DNA from: Pseudoxanthomonas winnipegensis
Lineage (GTDB): Bacteria; Pseudomonadota; Gammaproteobacteria; Xanthomonadales; Xanthomonadaceae
DNA length: 64,000 nt
Assembly: GCF_004283755.1 (NCBI RefSeq)
Contig: NZ_SHMH01000009.1
Coordinates: 124,001-188,000 of the forward strand
Direction of reading: 5' to 3'
Shown here: piece after piece, positions 43,845-53,490 of the stretch
Layout of the letters: every line of letters begins with the position of its first letter
Position numbering within the stretch: the stretch's first letter is position 1
Made by a program: the position numbers and the translations under genes
Notes under the pieces: model-generated
Seen by the model: the letters and a program-made list of their open reading frames with translations, nothing else
What the model was told of the DNA's origin: nothing
Database searches by the model: none

Positions 43845-44635
43845 GGCGCATCCTCCTGCGCGTCCTTCGCCGGAGGCGGCAGGGTCAGGTCATGCAGGAT
43901 GCGCAGGTCTTCCTCATCGAAAGTGCGCCCCTCCAGGCCGCGGAAATGATGGCGGAAGGACTGCACCGCGTCGCCGCGGTTGTCCAGCGGATAGCCCAGC
44001 GTGGCCATCGCCAGCCACGGATCGAAACCGGCCGGCGCCGGCGGCGCATCGGCGCGCGGCCACACGCCGAAGCCTGCCTGCGCCAGCCGCTTCCACGGGA
44101 ACAGCGGACCCGGATCGACCTTGCGCCCCGGCGCCATGTCCTCGTGGCCGATGATCGCCGTGCGCGGGATGTGGTGGCGCCGGCACAGGTCGTCCAGCAA
44201 CAGCAGCAGGCTGTCGATCTGCGCATCGGCGAAGGGCGACTGGCCATCGTTGTCCAGCTCGATGCCGATCGAGGCGGAGTTGACGTCGTTGATCGTGCCC
44301 CAGTGGCCCGCGCCGGCATGCCAGGCACGGCGGTCGTCGCTGACCAGCTGGTAGCGCTTGCCGTCGGCGCCGATCAGATAGTGCGCGCTGACCGGGCCTG
44401 CGCTGTTGGCGGTCTTGAGGGTCTTCAAGCTCTCGGCGACCGAGTCCTCGCTGGTGAAATGGATGACGATCAGGATCGGCCCGCGCGCATTCTGATTCGG
44501 CGAGGGCTCCCACTGCGCCAGCGGATTCCTCGGCGGCAGGCCGGCGCAGGCCGACAGCAGCAGCGCGGCCAGCAGCAGCATGGCCGCGCGCAATGGCAGG
44601 TTCGGTTTGGAATGCATCGACGGGCCCTGGTTCAT
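43841..44635 (-). CDS. AmiD-like lipoprotein N-acetylmuramoyl-L-alanine amidase
   Basis: Cuts the bond between N-acetylmuramic acid and L-Ala of muropeptides. The 264-residue product has a lipoprotein signal (LPLRAAMLLLAALLLSAC, lipobox LSAC) and an Amidase_2 domain. Zinc ligands are His in LIVIHFTSED, His in GHEDMAPG and Asp in KVDPGPLFPW; SIGIELDND is also typical. E. coli AmiD is an outer-membrane lipoprotein of the same design. The ATG at 44635 overlaps the stop of the serine hydrolase gene (ATGA); an internal ATG at 44617 also precedes the signal. Confidence 0.9.
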   Translation of the reverse strand: MNQGPSMHSKPNLPLRAAMLLLAALLLSACAGLPPRNPLAQWEPSPNQNARGPILIVIHFTSEDSVAESLKTLKTANSAGPVSAHYLIGADGKRYQLVSDDRRAWHAGAGHWGTINDVNSASIGIELDNDGQSPFADAQIDSLLLLLDDLCRRHHIPRTAIIGHEDMAPGRKVDPGPLFPWKRLAQAGFGVWPRADAPPAPAGFDPWLAMATLGYPLDNRGDAVQSFRHHFRGLEGRTFDEEDLRILHDLTLPPPAKDAQEDAP

Positions 44636-46227
44636 GGATTGGCTGCGCCCCGCTGCGCCGGGCACGCGGCCACGCGCTGGAAGTGCAGGTCCTGATAGTC
44701 GTAGCTGAAATCGGCGTCCGGGTCGATTGACTTCAGCGTCAGCGTGGTCTTGCCGTTGGCCTGGGCGAAGTCCAGCCACGGCTCGGCATCGACGCTGGCA
44801 TCGTCCCAGTCCACCAGCCAGCGCCCGTGCGAGACCAGCACCGGCCCGCGCATCAGCGGCGAACGCGCGGCGCGGAACACGACGCCCTGGCCCTGCGGGC
44901 ACAGGCTCACCTGGCCGAACCACGGATCGCGATACACGCCCTGCCAGCGCGCGAACTGCGCCGCCGTGGCGGGCTTGCGGTCCGAGGTGTCCGGCACCTG
45001 CGGGTGCGTGGCGTTCGCGGCCGCCCTGGCGCGCGCCTGTTCCAGCAGGCCCGCGTAGTGATCGACATCCAGCCCCGCGCCGGGGCGGGTGTAGTGCTTG
45101 GTCAGCGCCTCGGTCAGCGTGGTGCGCGCGGCCTCGCCGTCGCCGTTGATCAGCACCACGAAGCCGACCTTGCGGTCCGGCAGCAGCGTCACCGAGGAAT
45201 ACATGCCCATCAGCGTGCCGGTATGCGCCACGCGCCATTGGCCGTCCACGTCCGAGAGCCGCCAGCCGTAGCCATAGCCGTACAGATGGGTGCCGTCCCA
45301 GTCGCGCAGCTGCGCCCCGATCGGCATCGGCGTATGCAGCGTCCACAGCGCGGCGCGCTGCTGGGCCGAAAGCCAGGGATGGGCCGCATCGGGCGCCAGC
45401 CACATCGCGATCCAGGTGGTCAGATCGCGCACGCTGCAGCGGATGCCGCCGGCGGACATGGACGGGTTGTCCGGGATGGTCGGGCCATCGGCGCGCACCA
45501 CCACGTTGCGCCCGTCCTGGACCATGTGCGGCTGAGCCAGGTTGCCCACCGCATCGCGATCGAACGCGCCGACCTGGCAGCGGGTCATGCCCAGCGGGCC
45601 GAACAGCTCCTGCCGCACCAGCTGGTCGTAGGGCTTGCCGCCGGCCTTGGCCGCCACTTCGCCGGCGACCACGTACATCAGGTTGTCGTAGGCGTAGTGC
45701 GCGCGGAAGCTGTGCGTGGGCTGCAGATAGGCCAGCCCGGCGATGATGTCGGCGCGGGTGAAGTCGTTGGGCTCGGGCCACAGCATCAGATCGCCCGCCC
45801 CCAGCCCCAGCCCGCTGTTGTGGATCAGCAGGTCGCGCACCTGGAAGTTGCGCGTGACCCAGGGATCGGCCATGCGGAACTGCGGCAGGTACCGGGTGAC
45901 CGGGTCGTCCCACTTGAGCTTGCCCTGGTCCACCAGCCGCGCCAGCACGCCGGTGGTCATGGCCTTGGTGTTGGAGGCGATCTTGAACAGCGTGTCGGCG
46001 TCGATCTTCTCGCCGCTGCCGGCGCGCGTCTCGCCCGCCGTGCGCAGGTAGACCACCTTGCCGTCCTCGACCACCCCCACCGCCAGGCCGGGCAGCCGGT
46101 AGCGCGCCATGGCGTGATCGAACAGCGTGTCGAAGGACGCCTGCGCCGGCGGATCGGCCGCCGCCGACGGGCCCGATGCGAGCAGCAGCCCTGCCAGGGC
46201 CAGCGCCTTGCCTGTGTGCTTGAACAT
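44632..46227 (-). CDS. Secreted serine hydrolase, class C beta-lactamase/DD-peptidase fold
   Basis: A 531-residue exported protein (signal KHTGKALALAGLLLASGPSAAA). The active site has SxxK as Ser85-Asn-Thr-Lys88, Y-x-N in AYDNLMY and the KTG-like HTG in RVAHTGTLMG. A C-terminal extension of about 130 residues (FARWQGVYRDPWFGQVSL) resembles the DUF3471 domain. Such proteins are usually penicillin-binding-like DD-peptidases, D-aminopeptidases or esterases rather than resistance enzymes. The context, between a TonB receptor and an amidase, suggests trimming of D-amino acids from wall peptides. Confidence 0.88.
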   Translation of the reverse strand: MFKHTGKALALAGLLLASGPSAAADPPAQASFDTLFDHAMARYRLPGLAVGVVEDGKVVYLRTAGETRAGSGEKIDADTLFKIASNTKAMTTGVLARLVDQGKLKWDDPVTRYLPQFRMADPWVTRNFQVRDLLIHNSGLGLGAGDLMLWPEPNDFTRADIIAGLAYLQPTHSFRAHYAYDNLMYVVAGEVAAKAGGKPYDQLVRQELFGPLGMTRCQVGAFDRDAVGNLAQPHMVQDGRNVVVRADGPTIPDNPSMSAGGIRCSVRDLTTWIAMWLAPDAAHPWLSAQQRAALWTLHTPMPIGAQLRDWDGTHLYGYGYGWRLSDVDGQWRVAHTGTLMGMYSSVTLLPDRKVGFVVLINGDGEAARTTLTEALTKHYTRPGAGLDVDHYAGLLEQARARAAANATHPQVPDTSDRKPATAAQFARWQGVYRDPWFGQVSLCPQGQGVVFRAARSPLMRGPVLVSHGRWLVDWDDASVDAEPWLDFAQANGKTTLTLKSIDPDADFSYDYQDLHFQRVAACPAQRGAANP

Positions 46228-46283
46228 GCCGTTCCCGTCGCGATGGACGGCCCGTGCGCGACGGGCCGCCCGCGCACCTGCCG

Positions 46284-49277
46284 TCAGAAGTTCCAGGTCA
46301 CCACCAACTGCGTCCAGCGCGGCTCCTGCCAGACCGTGCCCTCCCCAAAATACGGCATCGGCGTGCCCGGTGCGCTCTCGTAGCGCGAATGCACGTTGAT
46401 CACCGTCTGCCGGTTGAGCAGGTTGTACACCGACAGCCGCGCCTTCAGGTCGATGCCCTCTACCGGCAGGGTCCAGGTCACGTTGGCGCCCAGGTTGTAG
46501 ACCCAGGGCATGCGGCCGAACGCGCCGCGCTCGGTGTACACCAGCTGGCGCGTGCGCCAGTCGCCGCAGTTGGCCGTGCACAGCCAGCCCGAGCCGCCGC
46601 CGCTGTACTCGCCGGGGCCACCGGCCGCGCGGCTGTCGTTGGGCCAGACCACGCCGAAGGCGGTGATCGGCCCACCCGAGTGCGCCGCCAGCGTCGCGCC
46701 GAAGCTCCACATGTCGTTGAGCTTGAAGCCGCCGCGCAGCTTGATCTGGTGGCGGTAGTCGTTGAACAGCACGCCGTAGCGCTCGTTGACCGCCGGATGG
46801 TCGTAGTACTGCACCAGGTTGGTGTCGTTGTAGCCGGTGTCCGAGTTCACCGGACCCTCGATGTTGCCCTCGCTGCGCGCATAGATGTAGCTGGCGTTGA
46901 AGAACCACTTGTCGTCCCAGGCGCGATCGATCTGGAACTCGGCCGCCTTGTAGGTGCGCCGCGGCTTCTTGTAGCCCATGATCGCGCCGCTGCCGCCGGC
47001 CTTGTAGCCGTCCTTCGACGAGTCGAAAGTCACCCAGTCCTCGGTGGTCGGGCACCACAGCGTGGTCTTCTCGCCCGGGTTGATGATCGGCCAGTCGCCC
47101 GAATACCAGGGGCAGCCCTCGACATGGTTGATGCGCGCGTCCTCGACCGCGCGGGTCATCTTGCGATAGGTCAGGTTGACGCCATAGGACCAGGCCTCGC
47201 TGATGGCCTGCTGGAAGCCCAGGATGTATTCGTCCTGGTAGACCTGCTTGATGTTTTTGGCCACCGTGGTGCGCAGGTCGCTGGGCGCCGGCGCGTTGCC
47301 GTCGGTATTGACCGGGCCGATCTGCGCGCCGAGGTTGGGCAGCAGGTAGGGAGCGCCGGTGACCGGGTGGCGCTGCTCGGACCAGCCGTTGAGCGCGTAG
47401 TAGGTGTGTTCGTCGGTGGTGCCGCCGCCGAAGTAGTCGGTGAGCTTGTTGGTCAGCGGGATGTAATAGCGGCCCGCGTTGCCGAACAGCTTGGTCGTGC
47501 CGTCGCCACGCATGTCCCAGCTGAAGCCCACGCGCGGGGACACCATGTCGGAGAAGTCGGCCTTGGCGAAGGTCGCGCCCGAGGCCAGCAGCGTGTTCTC
47601 GAACTTGTCCGCGCGCACGCCCAGATTGAGCAGGATGTTGGGCGTGACGTTCCAGTTGTCCTCCACGTAGATGGCCTGCGCCTTGGCCCGCACCGGCGCG
47701 CCGGTGACGTAGTAGCGCGCATCGACGATGGCGTTGACGCCGGCCGGCACCACCCCGCCGCCCGGCAGCACGCTGCCCGGCGTGGTCGCCTGCACCTGAT
47801 AGCTGCGGCCGTCGCCCGGATAGACCCGGGCGCTGGTGGAATCCATGATTTCCTGGTCGGCGCCGAAGCGCAGCAGGTGATCGCCCAGCGTCCACTCGAA
47901 GTCCAGGCGCGCGGCCTTGCGCTCGTCCTCGCGGCTGTTGATGCTGGAATTGCTCGGGTGGCAGCCTTCCTGCATGGTCCTGGGCCCGAAGGACGCGGTA
48001 TAGCTGCCCGAACGCGTGACGATGCTGCACGCCGCATCCAGCGGGCTGCCGCTGTCCTCGCTGCGCTTGTTCACCCCGTACAGGGCCTTGGCCACGAAGT
48101 TGTCGCCGAAGTGGCCGGTATAGGTCAGCGACCAGTTGTTGCCGCCGGTGGCCGCATTGCTGCTGCCCACCCAGGCCCCGCGCGTGCCGCTGTCCCAGTC
48201 GTAGCCATAGGCGTCGGTGACCGTGTCGGCCTTGTCGGAGAAGGCCAGCAGTTCCAGCAGGTGGTCATCGGTGATGTGCCAGTCCAGCTTGCCGCCCCAG
48301 AAGTCGTTGTCGCCCTTGGTGTAGAAGGCCTGGGTGGTGTCGATGTCGCGCGGCTGGCTGTCGCGGATCTCGTACATGCCGAAGAAGAACAGCTTGTCGC
48401 GGATCAGCGGGCCGGAGGCCCAGACATTGGTCTTGTAGAACGAGCTGGCGTCGCGGCTGGTGCGGTCGCGTTCGTCCAGGGTGCCGTCGTGGTGGAAGTG
48501 GTCCTTCTTGGACGCGGCCCAGGCCGAGGGCTCGGCGGTGAACTCCACGCCGGCGCGGAAGGTGTTGTCGCCCGAGCGGGTCACCGCATTGATGACGCCG
48601 CCGGTGCTGCGGCCGAACTCGGCCGAGTAGCCGCCGGTCTTGACCTGCACTTCCTGGAAGAAGCCGAACGGCACCGAGGAGAAGCCCTGGCGCCGATACG
48701 GATCGGTCACGTCCAGGCCGTTGATGTAGACCGCGTTCTCGGCCACCGACGAACCGCCGAAGGTCAGCCCGCCGAAGGTCGCGCCCGAGGACACCACGCC
48801 CGGCGCCAGCAACGCCACCGCGCTGAGGTTCTGGTCCACCGGCAGGCGCGAGAGCTCCTGACGGCTGATGTTGAACGAGGTCTCGGTGGAATGGACATCG
48901 ACCTGGTTGATCACCTTGGCGCCGACCACGCGCACGCCATCGAGCGTGACCGCGCCGGCGTCGCCCAGGTTGACCGTGGTGGTGCCGCCCAGCGGCACGC
49001 TGACCTCCAGCGGCGCGCCGGCGCCGCCACCGGCGTGTTCGACCACCAGGCGGTACTCGCCCACCGGCAGCTGCGCCAGGCGGTACTGGCCATCGCTGCC
49101 GACGGTGACCGTGCGCGTCAGGCCGGTGGCCTGGTGCGTGAGCGTGATCGTGTCGCCGACGGCGGCGCGGCCGGCGATGGCGCCGGTCGTGCTCTGCGCC
49201 ATGGCCGGCGCCATCGCGCCCAGGCACGCGCCCAGGGCCACACACAACGCGACGCGCTTGTACTGCTTGGCTTTCAT
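46284..49277 (-). CDS. TonB-dependent receptor with carboxypeptidase-like N-terminal domain
   Basis: An outer-membrane transporter of 997 residues. A signal peptide is followed by a CarboxypepD_reg-like domain (GAIAGRAAVGDTITLTHQATG to about residue 90) and then the plug (about 110-240, TLDGVRVVGAKVINQ, GGLTFGGSSVAENAVYINGLDV, RSTGGVINAVTRSG). A 22-strand-type barrel fills the rest, ending in the C-terminal Phe (VVTWNF) that marks outer-membrane barrels. GAAGGAGAG precedes the ATG. It shares orientation with the downstream serine hydrolase, amidase and dipeptidase, and with the transglutaminase-like gene upstream. Uptake of muropeptides is therefore plausible but inferred. This Oar-like class also carries peptides. 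Confidence 0.92.
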   Translation of the reverse strand: MKAKQYKRVALCVALGACLGAMAPAMAQSTTGAIAGRAAVGDTITLTHQATGLTRTVTVGSDGQYRLAQLPVGEYRLVVEHAGGGAGAPLEVSVPLGGTTTVNLGDAGAVTLDGVRVVGAKVINQVDVHSTETSFNISRQELSRLPVDQNLSAVALLAPGVVSSGATFGGLTFGGSSVAENAVYINGLDVTDPYRRQGFSSVPFGFFQEVQVKTGGYSAEFGRSTGGVINAVTRSGDNTFRAGVEFTAEPSAWAASKKDHFHHDGTLDERDRTSRDASSFYKTNVWASGPLIRDKLFFFGMYEIRDSQPRDIDTTQAFYTKGDNDFWGGKLDWHITDDHLLELLAFSDKADTVTDAYGYDWDSGTRGAWVGSSNAATGGNNWSLTYTGHFGDNFVAKALYGVNKRSEDSGSPLDAACSIVTRSGSYTASFGPRTMQEGCHPSNSSINSREDERKAARLDFEWTLGDHLLRFGADQEIMDSTSARVYPGDGRSYQVQATTPGSVLPGGGVVPAGVNAIVDARYYVTGAPVRAKAQAIYVEDNWNVTPNILLNLGVRADKFENTLLASGATFAKADFSDMVSPRVGFSWDMRGDGTTKLFGNAGRYYIPLTNKLTDYFGGGTTDEHTYYALNGWSEQRHPVTGAPYLLPNLGAQIGPVNTDGNAPAPSDLRTTVAKNIKQVYQDEYILGFQQAISEAWSYGVNLTYRKMTRAVEDARINHVEGCPWYSGDWPIINPGEKTTLWCPTTEDWVTFDSSKDGYKAGGSGAIMGYKKPRRTYKAAEFQIDRAWDDKWFFNASYIYARSEGNIEGPVNSDTGYNDTNLVQYYDHPAVNERYGVLFNDYRHQIKLRGGFKLNDMWSFGATLAAHSGGPITAFGVVWPNDSRAAGGPGEYSGGGSGWLCTANCGDWRTRQLVYTERGAFGRMPWVYNLGANVTWTLPVEGIDLKARLSVYNLLNRQTVINVHSRYESAPGTPMPYFGEGTVWQEPRWTQLVVTWNF

Positions 49278-49322
49278 CCTGCTCTCTCCTTCAGGTGAAA
49301 TGGTGGGGAAGATCGAAAGGGC

Positions 49323-50819
49323 TCAGGGCGCCTGCGTGAGCGGCGCCACATGCCACTTGAAGTCGTAGCTCCACTGGTCGTAGTAGAGGTTGCCGCCGCG
49401 CCACTCGGCCTCGCCGCGCTGCGAGTCCACATCGTCCGAGCGCCACGTCGCCTTGGGCTGGGCGAAGCCCACCGACCAGTCGTCGTTGAAGGCCATGCGG
49501 TAGGCGTCGAGCCCGCCGAAGTAGAAGTCGCGCTCGGCCGGGTCGGCGCTGTCCAGCGCCCCGGTGGTCACGTCCATCGGCACCCAGCCATAGGGCGCCA
49601 GGTACAGCCAGCCCCAGTCGTGGATGTTGTCGTAGCCCACCGCATCGTCGGAGAACACCCAGCCGCTCTGCCAGCGCGCGGGGATGCCGTTCATGCGCAG
49701 CAGCGCGATCAGCAGCAGGGTCTGCTGGCCGCAGTCGGCGTGACCGGCGTGCAGGGCGTAGTCGGAGATGTTGCTGATGGTCGAGTACTCGCGCGCCCCG
49801 GCCCACGGGATCTTGTCCACTGCGGCGAACAGCTTGCGCGCGATGCGGTACGGGTTGGTCTCATCGCCCACCACCTGCCGGGAGAAGGCGCGCAGCTGCG
49901 GGGTGAACACCACATGCGGCGGACGCTCGGCCAGGAACGGCTTCAGCGCCGGGTCGCTTGGGGTGGCCACCACCTTGGCCGGGTCGATGGCGAAGTGGCG
50001 CGCATACACGGTCACCGCGTAATGCACGGCAAAGCGCGTGGGCTGGCCCTTGCGCGCGGTGGCCTCCAGGTAGGCGGTGCGCTGCGGCGCCTCGGTCCCG
50101 GCCACGCGCGCGCCGGCCGGCGTGCTGTCCAGGAACACGATGTCTTCCTGCTGGCCGGGGATGGCGCGCGGATAGGGAATCCACGCGCGGATGGTTTCGC
50201 CATCGGGCACCGCATCGGCCTTGACGGTCAGGGACTGGGTCACCTCGATGCGGCGCGGCGCCACGCTGGTGCGGCCGCTGGCCTTGGCCTCGCGCAGCAC
50301 TTCGCGGTGATGGTCGTTGAGGCGCTCGTTGGGGCCATCGGAGGGCGCGCGCGGCTGCGCGCGGCGCGCCACGGCCTGGCTGCTCAGCAGGAACAGGTTG
50401 GACGGGGCGCGCTTGAACCACCAGCGCTGCCCGTCGATGTCCATGTGCTCGATCAGGCCCTGCGCGTCCCAGGCGTCGAACTCGTCCTGGCGCAGGTCGG
50501 GGATCGCCTGCTGCACCCTGGCGAAGGCCGCGGCGCGGTCCAGGCTGAAATCCAGGCGGATGCGGCGCATCCGCTCGCGCTGGTCGAGCAGGGCCTGGCG
50601 CGTGGACGCGTCCAGCGTGGCATCGGCCAGGGCCTGATCGATGCCGGCCTGCGCCTGCCGGAACTGGCCGCGGTCCACCTGCGCGATCACTTCGGGCACC
50701 ATCGCAGGGGGCGCGGCCGGGCGCGCGCCCAGCGGCGCGGTCGCCAGGACCAGGCACAGCAGGGCGCTGCGCGCCAGGCGGGCGGCGGAGGAAGAACCGG
50801 GGCAGGTCGAGGCGTCCAC
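49323..50819 (-). CDS. Secreted transglutaminase-like protein
   Basis: A 498-residue exported protein with a papain-like transglutaminase core. The triad is Cys363 in HADCGQQTLLLIALLRMNGIPAR, His400 in NIHDWGWLYL and Asp416 in PMDVTTG. The N-terminal 200 residues include a helical region (QFRQAQAGIDQALADATLDA). Bacterial members act as cysteine proteases or amidases on peptides. It starts at a GTG (50819) whose signal sequence is LARSALLCLVLATAPLGARPA. It is divergent from the NlpC/P60 gene across a 134-bp regulatory region, and precedes the TonB receptor gene by 45 bp. Confidence 0.88.
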   Translation of the reverse strand: MDASTCPGSSSAARLARSALLCLVLATAPLGARPAAPPAMVPEVIAQVDRGQFRQAQAGIDQALADATLDASTRQALLDQRERMRRIRLDFSLDRAAAFARVQQAIPDLRQDEFDAWDAQGLIEHMDIDGQRWWFKRAPSNLFLLSSQAVARRAQPRAPSDGPNERLNDHHREVLREAKASGRTSVAPRRIEVTQSLTVKADAVPDGETIRAWIPYPRAIPGQQEDIVFLDSTPAGARVAGTEAPQRTAYLEATARKGQPTRFAVHYAVTVYARHFAIDPAKVVATPSDPALKPFLAERPPHVVFTPQLRAFSRQVVGDETNPYRIARKLFAAVDKIPWAGAREYSTISNISDYALHAGHADCGQQTLLLIALLRMNGIPARWQSGWVFSDDAVGYDNIHDWGWLYLAPYGWVPMDVTTGALDSADPAERDFYFGGLDAYRMAFNDDWSVGFAQPKATWRSDDVDSQRGEAEWRGGNLYYDQWSYDFKWHVAPLTQAP

Positions 50820-50882
50820 GTCGAGGCGGTCGTCGGGCAGCGGCGGAGGACGACACGATTAGCACGCAGGCTGCGCCTGGTC

Positions 50883-50928
50883 AATAATTTATTCTTGCAT
50901 TTCAGATCACGAGGAATAATTATTTTTC
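50883..50928. promoter_or_regulatory. AT-rich paired operator/promoter between divergent wall genes
   Basis: Two related sites, AATAATTTATTC (50883-50894) and GAATAATTATT (50914-50924), face each other 19 bp apart; the second contains the exact palindrome AATAATTATT. For the plus strand a possible -35 TTGCAT (50895-50900) and a -10 around TAATTA/AATTAT overlap the second site. A repressor bound here would control both the transglutaminase-TonB side and the NlpC side. The RpiR/MurR-type regulator at 54350 is the best candidate. Confidence 0.6.
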
Positions 50929-50953
50929 TTCATCGATTCCGGAGCGACACCCC

Positions 50954-52396
50954 ATGACGCGCCCGCCTTCCCCGGCCCACGCCCTGCGCACGGCCGCCTG
51001 CTGCGCCCTGCTGTCGCTGCTGGCCATCGGCTCGCTGGCCGCGCGCGTGCCGGTGCCGCAGGTCGCCATCGACCCGGTGACCGGCGTGGTCGGCGTCGAT
51101 CCGCCCAAGCTCACCGCCGCCTACTGGATCGCCAGGCAGCGACAGCCCGACCGCGTGCTGCTGGACCGCGCCGGCATCGCCGCGCAGAACGCGCGCATGC
51201 GCCGCGACGACCCGGCCATCCACGACCTGCGCGCCCTGCCCGCGCAGCTGCCCAGGGCGCAGGTGGTCGAGGCGATCCAGGCGCTGTCGGTGCGGCCCAC
51301 GCGCGCGCTCTACGGCCTTGACGGCCAGGCGCTGGATGCCGCCGCCCTGGACGCGCTGCAGGCCAGCCTGGCGCTGGACGCCGTGCCCGCCGCCACGCCG
51401 CTGCGCTACGGCCTGGTCACCCATCGCGCCGACCTGCGTACCTTCCCGACCGCGAGGCGCGTCTTCAGCAGCGTGGACGACCACGACATCGACCGCTTCC
51501 AGGAAAGCGCGCTGTTCCCCGGCGATGCGGTGGCCGTGCTGCACGAGAGCCGCGACGGGCAGTGGCTGTTCGTGACCTCCGAGCGCTACAGCGCCTGGAT
51601 CGAGAAGCGCTTCGTCGGCCTGGGCAGCGCGCAGCAGGTGTTCGACTACGGCGCGCGCGGCCCGTACCGCGTGGTCACCGGTGCCACCGCCACCACGGTG
51701 TTCACGCCCGAGCAACCGCAGGTCTCGCAGCTGCAGCTGGACATGGGCGTGCGCGTGCCGGTGCTGGCCGACTGGGCGCCGACCCAGCCGGTCAACGGCC
51801 AGCTGCCCTACACCGCCTGGGTGATCCAGCTGCCGATCCGCAACGCCGACGGCTCGCTGGCGCTGGTGCCGGCGCTGCTGCCGCGCACGGCCGACACGGC
51901 GGCCGACTACCTGCCGCTGACCCCGGGCCACTTCATCACCCAGGCCTTCAAGTTCCTGGGCGAGCGCTACGGCTGGGGCCATTCCTACGACGCGCGCGAC
52001 TGCAGCGGCTTCACCTCCGAGGTCTACCGCAGCTTCGGCGTGCTGCTGCCGCGCAATACCTCGCAGCAGGCGGTCAGCCCGGCGCTGGATCGCATCGCCT
52101 TCGCCCCCGACGACCCCGATGCCAAGCGCCTGACCGCGGTCGGGCAACTCGCGCTCGGCGACCTGGTCTACATCCCGGGGCACGTCATGGTGGTGCTGGG
52201 CCACGCCAACGGCCTGACCTACGTCATCCACGACACCGCCGGCGGCGGCTGGGCCGGCGCCGACGGCAAGCGCGTGGCCGGCCACCTCAACGGCGTGTCG
52301 GTCACCCCGCTCGAACCGATGCTGGCCAGCGACACCGCCAGCTATGTCGACCGCATCACCAACATCCAGCGCATCCGCCCGAAAGCCCAAGAATGA
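50954..52396 (+). CDS. NlpC/P60 endopeptidase with SH3 domains
   Basis: A cell-wall peptidase of 480 residues that should cut gamma-D-Glu-diamino-acid bonds of muropeptides. An N-terminal hydrophobic export signal (RTAACCALLSLLAIGSLAARV) is followed by two SH3-like regions (about 140-330) and a C-terminal NlpC/P60 domain. Catalytic Cys350 is in DARDCSGFTSEVY and His410 in IPGHVMVVLG. The stop overlaps the start of the dipeptide epimerase gene. The pairing makes sense, because this peptidase releases L-Ala-D-Glu and the epimerase converts it, as in the Bacillus YkfC-YkfB pair. Confidence 0.9.
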   Translation: MTRPPSPAHALRTAACCALLSLLAIGSLAARVPVPQVAIDPVTGVVGVDPPKLTAAYWIARQRQPDRVLLDRAGIAAQNARMRRDDPAIHDLRALPAQLPRAQVVEAIQALSVRPTRALYGLDGQALDAAALDALQASLALDAVPAATPLRYGLVTHRADLRTFPTARRVFSSVDDHDIDRFQESALFPGDAVAVLHESRDGQWLFVTSERYSAWIEKRFVGLGSAQQVFDYGARGPYRVVTGATATTVFTPEQPQVSQLQLDMGVRVPVLADWAPTQPVNGQLPYTAWVIQLPIRNADGSLALVPALLPRTADTAADYLPLTPGHFITQAFKFLGERYGWGHSYDARDCSGFTSEVYRSFGVLLPRNTSQQAVSPALDRIAFAPDDPDAKRLTAVGQLALGDLVYIPGHVMVVLGHANGLTYVIHDTAGGGWAGADGKRVAGHLNGVSVTPLEPMLASDTASYVDRITNIQRIRPKAQE

Positions 52397-53490
52397 AGAT
52401 CACCCACATCGAGTTGGGCATGCTGCGCGTGCCGTTGAAGACCCCGTTCAAGACCGCGCTGCGCACCGTGGACACGGTCGAGGACGTGATCGTGCTGATC
52501 CGCACCGACAGCGGCCACACCGGCCACGGCGAGGCAGCCGCCACGGCGGTGATCACCGGCGACACGCATGGCTCGATCATCGAGGCCATCCGCCATTTCA
52601 TCGCCCCGCGCCTGATCGGCCAGGACATCGCCAACCTCAATCATCTGACCGCCTTGGTGCAGTCCGCGATGGAGCGCAACACCAGCGCCAAGGCCGCGGT
52701 GGAGATCGCCCTCTACGACCTGTGGGCGCAGCGCTACGGCGCGCCGCTGTACCAGCTGCTGGGCGGCGGCGATCCGGTGATCACCACCGACATCACCATC
52801 AGCGTGGACTACATCGACAAGATGGTGGCCGACTCGCTGTCCGCGCTGGAGCGCGGCTTCGAGTCGCTGAAGATCAAGGTCGGCAAGGACATCGGCCTGG
52901 ACATCGAGCGGGTCAAGGCGATCCACGCCGCGGTCGAGGGCCGCGCCCTGCTGCGCCTGGACGCCAACCAGGGCTGGACCGCCAAGCAGGCGGTCTATGC
53001 CATGGGCAAGCTCGAGGACGCCGGCGTAGTACTCGAACTGCTCGAACAGCCGGTCAAGGCCGCCGACATCGACGGCCTCAAGTACGTCACCGAGCGGGTC
53101 AACACGCCGGTGATGGCCGACGAGAGCGTGTTCGCCCCGCAGCAGGTGTTCGACCTCATCCAACGCCGCGCCGCCGACATCATCAACATCAAGCTGATGA
53201 AGACCGGCGGGCTGTCCAACGCCATCCGCATCGCGGATATCGCCGCGCTGTACGGCGTGGACTGCATGATCGGCTGCATGATCGAGTCCTCGATCAGCGT
53301 GGCCGCGGCGGTGCATCTGGCGGTGGCCAAGGCCAATGTGATCACCAAGATCGATCTGGACGGGCCCTCGCTAGGCCAGTTCAATCCGGTGGTCGGCGGG
53401 GTGCTGTTCGACGAGTCGGAGATCAGCATCCCGGATGCGCCGGGGCTGGGCATCCGCGAGATCCAGGGGCTGGAGCTGCTCGCGCCGTGA
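52393..53490 (+). CDS. L-Ala-D/L-Glu epimerase (dipeptide epimerase)
   Basis: An enolase-superfamily enzyme of 365 residues that inverts the Glu of L-Ala-D-Glu, so that ordinary peptidases can use murein dipeptide. The KxK motif is Lys160/Lys162 (SLKIKVGKD), metal ligands lie in RLDANQGW, LLEQPV and MADESVF, and the second base is in IINIKLMKTGG. GCMIESSISVAAAVHLA closes the barrel. It is cytoplasmic, so dipeptide must be imported. Its start overlaps the stop of the NlpC/P60 gene (ATGA). Confidence 0.92.
   Translation: MKITHIELGMLRVPLKTPFKTALRTVDTVEDVIVLIRTDSGHTGHGEAAATAVITGDTHGSIIEAIRHFIAPRLIGQDIANLNHLTALVQSAMERNTSAKAAVEIALYDLWAQRYGAPLYQLLGGGDPVITTDITISVDYIDKMVADSLSALERGFESLKIKVGKDIGLDIERVKAIHAAVEGRALLRLDANQGWTAKQAVYAMGKLEDAGVVLELLEQPVKAADIDGLKYVTERVNTPVMADESVFAPQQVFDLIQRRAADIINIKLMKTGGLSNAIRIADIAALYGVDCMIGCMIESSISVAAAVHLAVAKANVITKIDLDGPSLGQFNPVVGGVLFDESEISIPDAPGLGIREIQGLELLAP

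Noticed and set aside
44632-46227. Antibiotic-resistance beta-lactamase
   Set aside because: The SxxK, YxN and HTG motifs also define DD-peptidases and esterases. The C-terminal DUF3471-like extension and the wall-peptide context argue against a resistance gene.
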